From: CAYVGO01 sp964450725
Lineage (GTDB): Bacteria > Bacteroidota > Bacteroidia > Bacteroidales > UBA932
Length of the DNA stretch: 46,853 bases
Direction: 5' to 3'
Assembly: GCA_964450725.1 (NCBI GenBank)
Contig: CAYVGO010000011.1
Span: forward strand, 1-46,853
Shown: positions 33,444-43,123 of the stretch, piece by piece
Numbering within the stretch: the first letter of the stretch is position 1
Layout of the letters: every line of letters begins with the position of its first letter
Made by a program: the position numbers and the translations under genes
The notes under the pieces: generated by a model
Database searches by the model: none
The model's input: only the letters and a program-made list of their open reading frames with translations
Told to the model about the DNA's origin: nothing

Positions 33444-36400
33444 ATGGAAAAGTTAATGCATTTTATTTTGTTTTTCTTCTTATCTCAGTTGGCTGTTGGT
33501 CAAACACTCGTAAGCCACTGGAATTTTGACGAAGGACCTGATTGGCACGATGCTGAATTTAAGTCAATTTGTAATGTAACAATGGCTAACGATGTTGTAG
33601 GTAGTAATAATGCCTCCATGAAAAACATGCACTCCTCTCAATGGGTTGCAGGAAAGCAATATTCTGCGATTCAATTGAATGGAAGTACACAATACTTGTC
33701 CACAAAGGAAAGCCTATCTACAACGCTTGGAGAGATTGCGTCATTGTCTTTTTGGATAAAAACAGACCGGGTCGGTACCATCGTGGGTAATGCCGCTCCA
33801 TCGGTGATGGGTTCGTCCGGACTTAACAACTTACAATGGGGGAGTATTGATGAAAGTGGCTGTATTGGATTGGTTGCAGACAATCAGTGGTTAATAAAAT
33901 CTAAGCAAAGTATTGCCGACAATGAATGGCATCATATTGTATTAACGCGTAACAGTACCAGTGGTGAAGTCCAAGTTTATGTTGATGGATTACTGTCTGC
34001 CAAAACCACCGCCATCAAGGGTTCACGTTCAAAACCTTTTTCAACAATTGGCTGTTTGAACGAAACAAACAATGTTTCAAATTTCTTTCAGGGCACATTA
34101 GACCAAGTGTATATTTATAGTGGTATTATTTCGGCAGAAAAGGTAATTACCTTGTTGTCAAATCATGCTCCAAAAGTATGGACGTTGACCAGCGATGGCG
34201 ATGTTTCAGTGCCACTTGTAACGGCAAGTGTGTTATGTCGTGCTTATGATGTGGAGCGTGATACATTATCGGTTTACCGGTTTACTCAACCAAAAAACGG
34301 AACAATTGTCAGCAGTAATAGCAATGACGGCTCATTTGTCTATACGCCTGTCGGAGCAACCGTTGGAAGAGATTCGTTTACAGTAACGATAACCGATGGA
34401 AAAGACGGGTTTTATACTTCTCGAATGTTTATTAACATCCATCGTACTAACGGTGGAGACGGTGTTGCCGTTACTACGTTTGACAGACTTACAACAGTTC
34501 AAGCCAATGGCAGTGATATTGCCGTGAGTGGTTGGAGTGTGCCGCGTGCAGTTGATTGGAATGGTGACGGAAAACTTGATTTGTTAGTCAGTTCAGGACA
34601 AAATATTTTGTTTTATGCCAATACGGGAACAATCTCTAATCCTGTCTTTGCTCCGGGAGTAGCCATTAAAAACAGTAACTCTATAGACATCAGTTCCGGC
34701 AATGGCAGCACTACATTTTGTTATATTGACATTAATGGTGATGGAAAAAAAGAGTTGATTATGGCTGATAATAAGTCACAATTGGTGGTATATCAAAATA
34801 CTGCAAATTCCGGTACTCCGGTGTTCAGCAGCAATATTTCATATATTTTGAACACAAATGATGGCAATTTTGTTTTGTCAGACCGTCGTTTTGATATGGG
34901 AGACTGGAATGGAGACGGATTGGTGGATCTGGTTATCGGTACCCGTGAAACTTCCATGCGGCTGTATATCAATAAAGGAACTGTATCCAGTCCTCGTTTT
35001 GATATTAACGGTTCTGAAGTCATCCAATCAGGAGCATACAACTTTTACCCGCGCTTGTTTGATGTAAATCAAGATGGCGTTATGGACTTTTTACGTTGTG
35101 ATAACTGGGGTGGAGTTTATTATTGGAACAATGTATCGGTCAAAGGCCTTGGGTCATCAACCTCACTATCGTTTAAATATCCCGATGGTACCATTCCAAA
35201 TATAAAAGATTTAACCGACGGCGCCATTGTTGATTTTGGAGATTTTAATGGCGATGGCGTTTTAGACATCGTCTTAGGAGCTCATAATAGTGGTAAAGTT
35301 TACATGGCTTATGGTGTGAAAAAGAGTGTTGCACAACATATTGCCGATATTGAAGCCATTTATGATGCCAATCCGACAAACTTGGGAACAGCCCTTGCTG
35401 CAAATGAAAGTTTACTGCTTAATGCTGTTAATGCCGCCAATGCAGGGCTGGTGTCCATCATTACGAACGGCTCTTATGCTGCCCGAGAACAACTTTACAG
35501 CGCATTGTCGGCACATATAGCCAAATATCCCTTCTTGAAATATCAAAAACATAATACTACCACTATGCACCATGTACCAAGCATTGTTGTTCAAGATTGG
35601 GTCATGTTGCACTATGCCTTACCCGACACAAAAGATCGCCGTATTCAAACTGCCAACACAATGGGATTGACAGGTACTGCGCGTGAAATTTTTGTAGAAT
35701 ATGGTATTACTATAGGAGACAATGCTCAATCTAAACCTGCAGCATATCTTACCATTCGGGACTTTTTACGCCGCCATCCCAAAGAACTTTTTCCTGATGC
35801 ATTATTATCTATTGACCAATTTTATGGCGATAGTCGTGGCGGATTTTTCTGGACACCCAATAGCACAAAGAATACTTTTGGAGATTGGGCATTACATAAT
35901 GCCAATGAATGGGCAGGTGATTTAACCAATGCTATTCAGGCTAAACTTGGAGCCGGCAGTGCAAGTGGCGACTATTTTACTTTTGTTATGGGACACGAAG
36001 TAACGCATTCTCTCGACAATTATCTCAATACCCGTAAGAATAAAGATTTACGTCGTCGGTGGGGACTTTATCTGGTGACTGCTGCCGGAGAAGATGTTAT
36101 TCCTAACTTAAATGGCAATGACGGATGGTGGGATTGGACTGCAACACAAAAAAACTTTCAAAATAAAGGATACTGGGATGGGGTTTCAGACCATTGGAAT
36201 ACTGCTTGGGATAATTATTGGTCATCCGGTCCCGGTTCAAAATTCAATTCATTATCTGTCATGCGCATTGACGTAAAGTTTTTCCTCTCAACGCGTCAAG
36301 AATCTCTTGCAACACAGGCAAATCACCATTGGGCAAATGCTAAAGGACGACTCATTGGTGCTTATGACCGCTTTGAGCGTTCAAAAAAACTGGGTGCAGG

Positions 36401-37975
36401 TTATGAACCTCTTAAAGCCAATATCAATGAAGTCGTACATTTCATAGACTTTTTGTCTGCCGGAATGAACCGTATTAATTTGGTAGAAACAAAAAATCCT
36501 ACCGGAGGTCAAGTAAACTGGTATGATCATTATGCAGACTTGCAGCGAAACGATTTGGGACTGATAACACGGATTAAAGTCGATGACTTGCTCTATAATC
36601 TTATTTATAATGAAGAACGTGTGGTCATTGATGTAGATATTCAAAGCGGCTGTCTGCTAACATTTAATGGTAATGGTGCAACAGAAGGAAGTATGTTGCC
36701 TCAAAAATTCGTAACGAAAGTACCTCAATTACTAACCCTAAATACTTTTGAACGCAGAGGACATACATTTACCGGTTGGAATACGGCAATTGACGGTAGC
36801 GGAACGCCATATACCAATGAACAGGAAGTAACCATTACAGAAAATACTATACTCTATGCTCAATGGGCAGTCAATGCTTACAATGTAAATTTTACGACCA
36901 ATGGCGGTTCTTCCGTAAGTTCACAAACTGTTCAATATAACAATGGTGTCAATAAACCTGCCGACCCCACTAAAACTAATTATATTTTTGCAGGGTGGTA
37001 TAAAGACTCAAAATTCACCAACGCTTGGAATTTTACAGTCGATAAGGTTGTAGAGGATCTGACATTGTGGGCAAAGTGGACGATTANNNNNNNNNNNNNN
37101 NNNNNNNNNNNNNNNNNNNNNNNNNNNNNNNNNNNNNNNNNNNNNNNNNNNNNNNNNNNNNNNNNNNNNNNNNNNNNNNNNNNNNNCCTGCTAACCCAAC
37201 CAAGGTCGGATCAACTTTTGTGGGCTGGTATAAAAATTCGGAATTAACCAATGCATGGAACTTTACAGTCGATAAGGTTGTAGAGGATCTGACATTGTGG
37301 GCAAAGTGGACGATTAACAGTTATACGATTAACTTTAATACCAACGGCGGTTCATCCGTAAAGTCGGTAACCGCCCAATATAACACCACAATTGCTAAAC
37401 CTGCTAACCCAACCAAGGTCGGATCAACTTTTGTGGGCTGGTATAAAAATTCGGGATTAACCACTCTTTGGAACTTTGCTGCCAAAATTACTTCTACCAT
37501 GACCTTGTGGGCAAAATGGAATGTTAACCGTTATGCCATCACTTTTAATACCAATGGTGGTTCTGTCATCAGTCAACAAACTGTTGAACACGACAAGTTG
37601 GTGAGAAAACCTGTAAATCCCGCAAAAAAAGGTTTTACGTTTTTAGGTTGGTATAAAGAACCATCTTTTACCACCAAGTGGAATTTTGACAATGATAAAG
37701 TTACCGTAAACACAACACTATATGCCCAATGGGAAGCCGTAACAGGAGTTAGCAAGGATGATTTTGTGTTGAAATTATATCCTAACCCTGCAACCACCAT
37801 TCTCAATCTTGATAATATCGATATTACCGGAGCTGCATTAATATACTTTTTTGATGTATCGGGCAGATTAGCCTTACAGAAAGAAGTAACTTCAGTTATT
37901 GACATTTCTGTATTACCCCAAGGTATTTATACTGTCAAAGCGGGTGATTATACCGCTAAAATCATGAAGAGATGA
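33444..37975 (+). CDS. Very large secreted putative zinc metallopeptidase with LamG, VCBS, InlB-type repeats and T9SS sorting domain (interrupted by an assembly gap)
   Basis: One gene of about 1500 codons is split by the N gap at 37087-37186; the two parts share the same repeat type and strand. Domain order: signal peptide (1-19, ending AVGQ); LamG/concanavalin-like domain (about 20-230, SLSFWIKTD, DNEWHHIVLTR); a cadherin-like segment (about 245-335, DSFTVTITDGKDG); VCBS/FG-GAP repeats (about 350-630, with DWNGDGKLDLL, DINGDGKKEL, DWNGDGLVDLV, DFNGDGVLDIV); an alpha-rich catalytic-looking region with zinc motif HEVTH at 851-855 and a candidate third ligand Glu 28 residues further on; at least five Listeria-Bacteroides (InlB B) repeats of about 71 residues; and a C-terminal T9SS sorting domain starting LKLYPNPATT. 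It is likely delivered to the cell surface or medium by T9SS. The substrate is unknown. Confidence 0.8.
37020..37735 (+). repeat. InlB-type (Listeria-Bacteroides) coding repeats
   Basis: Successive repeats carry GWYK, WNF and LWAKW landmarks at about 71-residue (213-nt) intervals. The stretches 37031-37086 and 37261-37316 are almost identical at nucleotide level, which explains why the assembly broke between them. Confidence 0.85.
37087..37186. other. Assembly gap (100 N) inside the metallopeptidase gene
   Basis: Exactly 100 N between near-identical coding repeats. The frame before the gap and the frame after it differ with this nominal size, so the true length is not 100. Confidence 0.95.
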
Positions 37976-38073
37976 ATATCATTATTTATCATCAGAGAAC
38001 TTGTATTGTCGGGGAAGGTTTCGGAACTCTTCGAAGATTATACTCATTGCTTGAGGTTAAATATATTCAAATA

Positions 38074-38180
38074 GAAATGGTTTGCGAAAAATGTGTTGAA
38101 AACATTAGATGGCATTATTGTAGAGACGTTGGGTGCAACGTCTCTACAATGGTTACCGGAAAACGTTCTCAAACCATTTC
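38074..38180. repeat. Nested inverted-repeat element
   Basis: Outer arms GAAATGGTTTG (38074-38084) and CAAACCATTTC (38170-38180) are perfect 11-bp complements. Inside lies a second perfect 15-bp inverted repeat (38117-38131 and 38136-38150) with a GGTG loop. The inner GTAGAGACGTTG-type palindrome resembles dispersed intergenic repeats I recall from several bacterial phyla. It occupies the spacer between two secreted-protein genes. Confidence 0.8.
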
Positions 38181-38235
38181 CCTTTCAGTATAAAAAGAAT
38201 TCTTTTTGCCATAATTTTAATCGTAGACATCACAT

Positions 38236-39183
38236 ATGAGAATTTGTCAATACATTTTAACGGGTATTTTATTTTTGAGTATTCATATTGCTGTGATTGC
38301 TCAGTCATCTCAAACAAGTTTAGAGGAATTGGGATTACATGGTCAGGTAGAATCTCTTATTACGGAACGCTACAAGGTAGTAGATTTGCCGGGTAAGAAA
38401 ATCAAAAAAATAAAAGATTGCTTCGACAGTCAAAGTTATTGCAGTTCGTTCATGTTTGATCGTAATGGTTTGTTGATTCAGGAGTTTGAATATGATAATG
38501 AAGATATTATTTACACCCACAAAAGTACTTATAACGATAAGGGAAACAGATTAAACTACGATAGTTACACTAAAAAAAACAATATACTGCAACATAACTA
38601 TCATCGGATATCTATCTACAATGAAGATAACCGGTTAGAAAGTTTCTCTGTCTATATAGGTAAAGATACATTGGCTCACCGAATTTTTTATCAATATAAT
38701 CCACAGGGTCAAAGAATAGAAGCCGTCAATTACAATGCACAAGGTAATTTAATAGGCAGATATAGTTATGTTTATGATCAACATGGAAACAAAATCAAAG
38801 AACAGGGTTATGATAATGATTTTCGACCCACACTTTCTGTTCAATACGATTATGATACGCTTACACATTTAAAGACCAAAGAACTACATTACACGGGAGA
38901 AGATTTAACCTATCAACGTATTTTTCATTACAATGACGATAGATTGCTTTCAGAACAAATAGAATTCGACAACATTAACAATATAGAAAATAAGACAACA
39001 TATCAATACAACATGTCTCAACAATTGATGGAAACGATTATTACTCATAATAATCAGTTGGTAAAACGCTCTGTTTATGAATATGATCATCAAGGGAACT
39101 GTATTCAAGAGAATACTTACGTGAGAGAGAAAAATAAGTGGGTGATGAAGTATATCATAGAACATACCATCAAATACTATTAA
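38236..39183 (+). CDS. Secreted protein with YD/RHS-like repeats
   Basis: The 315-residue protein has a signal peptide (about 1-22, ending VIAQ) and a body of short repeated strands of the form YDxxGNxI: YNDKGNRLN, YNPQGQRIEAVNYN, YDQHGNKIKEQGYD, YNMSQQLMETI and YDHQGNCIQE. This is the YD-repeat pattern of RHS-like proteins, but without a core or toxin domain, and the protein is short. No T9SS sorting domain is visible. It lies 260 bp after the metallopeptidase gene, across an inverted-repeat element, so it is probably separately transcribed. Function unknown. Confidence 0.65.
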   Translation: MRICQYILTGILFLSIHIAVIAQSSQTSLEELGLHGQVESLITERYKVVDLPGKKIKKIKDCFDSQSYCSSFMFDRNGLLIQEFEYDNEDIIYTHKSTYNDKGNRLNYDSYTKKNNILQHNYHRISIYNEDNRLESFSVYIGKDTLAHRIFYQYNPQGQRIEAVNYNAQGNLIGRYSYVYDQHGNKIKEQGYDNDFRPTLSVQYDYDTLTHLKTKELHYTGEDLTYQRIFHYNDDRLLSEQIEFDNINNIENKTTYQYNMSQQLMETIITHNNQLVKRSVYEYDHQGNCIQENTYVREKNKWVMKYIIEHTIKYY

Positions 39184-39220
39184 AAGTACCGACATGACCT
39201 TATTTTACATTCCTCGTTCT

Positions 39221-39248
39221 TTGGATTGTAAATAAATTCGTACCTTTG
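39221..39248 (+). promoter_or_regulatory. Bacteroidota-type promoter of secA
   Basis: TTG (39221-39223, part of TTTG) is followed after 17 nt by TACCTTTG (39241-39248). Predicted transcription start near 39255 leaves about 29 nt before the secA ATG at 39284. Confidence 0.68.
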
Positions 39249-39283
39249 CCGCTTCACATAATTCATCTAAATATCATTATCAT

Positions 39284-42200
39284 ATGGATATTGTTTCCAA
39301 TATACTGAAGTTATTCTTCGGTTCTAAAGAGAAAAAAGACAAGGCAGAAATACAGCCTTATGTAGATTTAATCTTAAAAGAATATGTACAACTCTCATCT
39401 CTTTCTCATGATGAGTTACGAGCAAAAACAGACATACTTCGTCAAGAAATATCTACAGAATTATCAGATATAGAATTGTCGATTTGTGCACTAAAAACAT
39501 TCTTATCCCTTTCTCTGACCGAGGATAATCTTCAAACCTTGTTTTTACTTTTGAATACCAATCGTCCGAAAGAAGAACAATTGACAATATTGCAAAAAGA
39601 GTTATCACAGTTACCCGATAATCTTCATGTTGATATTGAAAAGCAACTTCAGGAACTTGAAAATATTGATCATCAAAATACACTTGCCTACAGTGAACAA
39701 CTGACAAGCATTAAAACATTATTAGAAAGTATTCAAGAAAGCACTCCGCTTGGAGAAAGTTTAAAGACTTTAAATAATATACAGTTGGAACACCAACTCT
39801 CCAAGGACTTGGAACACAATTATGTCAAAGTCTGCAAAGAGTATCTTCCCAATAAGGAATTGCCCCAACAGTTCTATTTAGAAAATTGTACAAAAACCCT
39901 TCGGCATTATTTTTCTCAGTCACCCTCATCTGTGATTGATTTCTTGGAAACATGTTCTACCGCCTTAGAAACCCTTCAAAAAGAATTAGATAAAAAGATT
40001 GAAGCAGTATTAGATCGCAAGTTGCCCGTTGCTTTTGCTATCATGAAAGAAACCGCTCGACGGTTTACCGAATTTTCGGAAGTAGAAGTAACTGCTACAG
40101 AGTTTGACCGATATCTTGCTACCGAAAAAGATTTTGTAACCATTCAAGGTGATAAGGCTATTTATAAAAACGAGTGGTCTGCCGGTGGTAATGTTATCCA
40201 ATGGAATATGGTACATTACGACGTTCAACTTTTTGGAGGGGTTGTATTACACAAAGGTAAAATTGCAGAGATGGCGACTGGTGAAGGTAAAACGCTGGTG
40301 GCAACATTACCCGTATTCTTAAATGCTTTAGCTGGTAAAGGCGTACACATTGTTACAGTCAATGATTATTTGGCTCGACGTGACAGTGAATGGATGGGTA
40401 CACTTTATATGTTTCACGGACTATCTGTAGACTGTATTGACAATCATGAACCTAATTCAGAAGAAAGACGGCAAGCCTATCGTGCAGATATAACCTTTGG
40501 AACCAATAACGAATTTGGTTTTGATTATTTGAGAGATAACATGTGTACCTCTTCAGAAGAATTGGTACAACGGAAACACCACTATGCCATTGTCGATGAA
40601 GTCGACTCCATTTTAATCGATGATGCCCGTACGCCGTTGATCATTTCCGGACAAGTGTCTCGAAGTGGAACAGACGATGAACTGTTTGTACAGTATCGCC
40701 CACTGGTAGAAAAATTGTTCAAGCAGCAAAGAGAACATGCTAATAACTTCTTAATAGAGGCTAAAAAGTTGATTGGCGAAGGAAAGAAAAAAGAAGGTGG
40801 GTTAGCCCTTCTCAGAGCACACAAATGTTTACCCAAATATAAACCGCTTATTAAATTTTTGAGCGAAGAGGGTATGAAAGCATTGTTGCTCAATACTGAA
40901 AATGATTACATGAAAGATAATAACAGAGAGATGCACATTGTTACCAATGAACTCTACTTTGTTATTGATGAAAAAATGAACTCTGTTGACCTGATGGACA
41001 AAGGAATTGAACTTTTGTCTAAACAGGTGGGTGAAGAAGACTTTTTCGTATTGCCCTCTATTGGAGATGAAATCGCTAAGTTAGAGAAAAGTGACCTTAG
41101 TGCCCAAGAAAAAGCGTTAAAGAAAGAAGAGTTGCTTAGTGATTACAGCGTTAAATCAGAACGATTACACACGATACAGCAGTTGTTGAAAGCATACGCT
41201 ATGTTTGAAAAAGATACAGAGTATGTAGTAATAAACAACAAAGTGATGATTGTTGACGAACAAACTGGTCGTATTTTAGACGGTAGACGTTACTCAGATG
41301 GTTTACATCAAGCCATTGAAGCAAAAGAAAATGTAAAAGTAGAAGCCTCTTCACAAACTTGTGCGACCATTACTTTACAAAACTATTTCCGCATGTATGC
41401 CAAATTAGCCGGTATGACCGGTACGGCAGAAACAGAAGCTGGTGAGTTTTGGTCAATTTATAAATTAGACGTAGTGGTTATTCCTACCAATCGACCTATT
41501 TCGAGGGTTGATGAACCTGATTATGTTTATAAAACCAAACGAGAAAAGTATAAAGCGGTTATTGATGAGATTATAAGGCTGGTAGAGTTAGGAAGACCGG
41601 TCTTGGTCGGTACTACTTCCGTAGAAATATCGGAACAGCTAAGTAAAATGCTTACCCTCCGTAAAATCAAACACAATGTCTTAAATGCCAAGCAACATCA
41701 ACGTGAAGCCGATATTGTGGCAGAAGCAGGACGTGCCGGTATTGTTACTATTGCTACCAATATGGCGGGTCGTGGTACGGACATTAAGTTATCCCCGGAA
41801 GTGGTTGCTGCCGGAGGATTGGCAATCATTGGTACTGAAAGACATGAAAGCAGACGAGTTGACAGACAGTTGAGAGGACGTGCTGGAAGGCAGGGAGATC
41901 CCGGTACATCTGTGTTTTTTGTTTCTTTAGAAGATCATTTGATGAGACTTTTCGGCTCTAATCGTATTGCCGTGGTGATGGACAGGTTAGGTCATAAAGA
42001 AGGAGAATACATTCAACATGGAATGATTTCAAGGTCTATTGAAAGAGCCCAAAAGAAAGTGGAAGAAAACCACTTTGGAACACGGAAACGATTGCTTGAG
42101 TATGACGATGTAATGAATGCACAACGTGAGGTTATCTATACACGTAGAAAAAATGCACTAAGCGGAGAGAGGATAGAGATAGATATCAACAATATGATTC

Positions 42201-42997
42201 ATGACTATGTGGGAATACTCTTTGACCAATATTACGGGCAAGCATCGTGGGAAGAATTGCAGGAAAAACTCATTGTCGATTTGTCATTAGAAATACCCTT
42301 CTCTGAAAAAGAGTGGACAGACACTCCTAAAAAAATACTTGCCCAACAACTGATAGAAGCAATATTAGATAAATATTTTTTACGTGTAGAGCAATTGGTT
42401 GCCAAAGCCCACCGTATCACCCGTCAAATATATTTAGATAACAAAGCCACATTGACCGGTAATGAAAAAATGGGAGTACCTCTTTCTGACGGCAAGCATA
42501 CTTATAACTTGCCCGTCAATGTGATTAAAGCGTATGAAACAGGTTCACATGAGATTGTAAAAACATTCGTAAAGGTCATGATATTGATAAAGATTGATGA
42601 TCTTTGGAAAGAACATTTGAGAGAAATGGATGACCTTAAGCAAGCGGCAAACAATGCAAGTTATGAGCAAAAAGACCCCTTACTTATCTATAAATTGGAA
42701 AGTTACAAACTCTTTGAAGAGATGATTGAAACTGCCAATCGTTCGATATTATCCTCTTTATTGCGGATGGAAGTATTGGTAAGAGATACACGTGCACCCC
42801 AACGTACTATTTCAAGTGTTCCCGGACGTGCTGTTAATGCTAAAGCAGAACGAGGAAGTTTGGCAACAGCGACAAACAGCACTGCCGAACCTCAAAAACA
42901 AATGCCGGTAAAGGTAGAGAAAAAAGTAGGACGCAATGAAGAGTGTCCTTGTGGAAGCGGCAAAAAGTATAAAGCCTGTCATGGAAAAACCTTGTAA
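39284..42997 (+). CDS. secA: Preprotein translocase ATPase SecA (with enlarged N-terminal insertion)
   Basis: The 1237-residue protein is SecA, the motor that pushes preproteins through SecYEG. Walker A is MATGEGKT at 330-337, Walker B and DEAD-type region IVDEVDSILIDDARTP, with TVNDYLARRDSEWMG in front and MAGRGTDIKL in the second ATPase domain. The C-terminus has the zinc-binding SEC-C motif CPCGSGKKYKACH. The length is well above the roughly 900 of E. coli and, from memory, about 1100 of other Bacteroidota. The surplus sits between residues about 58 and 238, a charged helical stretch ahead of the conserved FAIMKETARRF. A second insertion typical of the phylum (near VIDEKMNSVDLMDKGI) is also present. 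Confidence 0.95.
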   Translation: MDIVSNILKLFFGSKEKKDKAEIQPYVDLILKEYVQLSSLSHDELRAKTDILRQEISTELSDIELSICALKTFLSLSLTEDNLQTLFLLLNTNRPKEEQLTILQKELSQLPDNLHVDIEKQLQELENIDHQNTLAYSEQLTSIKTLLESIQESTPLGESLKTLNNIQLEHQLSKDLEHNYVKVCKEYLPNKELPQQFYLENCTKTLRHYFSQSPSSVIDFLETCSTALETLQKELDKKIEAVLDRKLPVAFAIMKETARRFTEFSEVEVTATEFDRYLATEKDFVTIQGDKAIYKNEWSAGGNVIQWNMVHYDVQLFGGVVLHKGKIAEMATGEGKTLVATLPVFLNALAGKGVHIVTVNDYLARRDSEWMGTLYMFHGLSVDCIDNHEPNSEERRQAYRADITFGTNNEFGFDYLRDNMCTSSEELVQRKHHYAIVDEVDSILIDDARTPLIISGQVSRSGTDDELFVQYRPLVEKLFKQQREHANNFLIEAKKLIGEGKKKEGGLALLRAHKCLPKYKPLIKFLSEEGMKALLLNTENDYMKDNNREMHIVTNELYFVIDEKMNSVDLMDKGIELLSKQVGEEDFFVLPSIGDEIAKLEKSDLSAQEKALKKEELLSDYSVKSERLHTIQQLLKAYAMFEKDTEYVVINNKVMIVDEQTGRILDGRRYSDGLHQAIEAKENVKVEASSQTCATITLQNYFRMYAKLAGMTGTAETEAGEFWSIYKLDVVVIPTNRPISRVDEPDYVYKTKREKYKAVIDEIIRLVELGRPVLVGTTSVEISEQLSKMLTLRKIKHNVLNAKQHQREADIVAEAGRAGIVTIATNMAGRGTDIKLSPEVVAAGGLAIIGTERHESRRVDRQLRGRAGRQGDPGTSVFFVSLEDHLMRLFGSNRIAVVMDRLGHKEGEYIQHGMISRSIERAQKKVEENHFGTRKRLLEYDDVMNAQREVIYTRRKNALSGERIEIDINNMIHDYVGILFDQYYGQASWEELQEKLIVDLSLEIPFSEKEWTDTPKKILAQQLIEAILDKYFLRVEQLVAKAHRITRQIYLDNKATLTGNEKMGVPLSDGKHTYNLPVNVIKAYETGSHEIVKTFVKVMILIKIDDLWKEHLREMDDLKQAANNASYEQKDPLLIYKLESYKLFEEMIETANRSILSSLLRMEVLVRDTRAPQRTISSVPGRAVNAKAERGSLATATNSTAEPQKQMPVKVEKKVGRNEECPCGSGKKYKACHGKTL

Positions 42998-43015
42998 CAA
43001 GGTTGTGTAATGGAT

Positions 43016-43046
43016 AATGAGCAGGTAATTCAATTGCCTGCTCATT
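43016..43046. terminator. Hairpin between convergent secA and rimO
   Basis: AATGAGCAGG (43016-43025) pairs with CCTGCTCATT (43037-43046), and the stem extends inward for 4 more pairs, including a G-U. T-runs are poor on both sides, but the position between convergent genes suits a shared terminator. A smaller stem (42988-42994 with 42998-43004) brackets the secA stop codon. Confidence 0.6.
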
Positions 43047-43123
43047 AATATCTTTAAAGAGTATTAGCCTTTTATAGTCATTGTTTTTTGCATAACTTTC
43101 TATAAGTAACTTTGGAGAAAGGG

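Noticed and set aside
37972..38193. A 73-codon plus-strand frame overlapping the metallopeptidase stop
   Set aside because: Its second half is made of the nested inverted repeat, the start overlaps the previous gene, and the sequence has no protein-like pattern.
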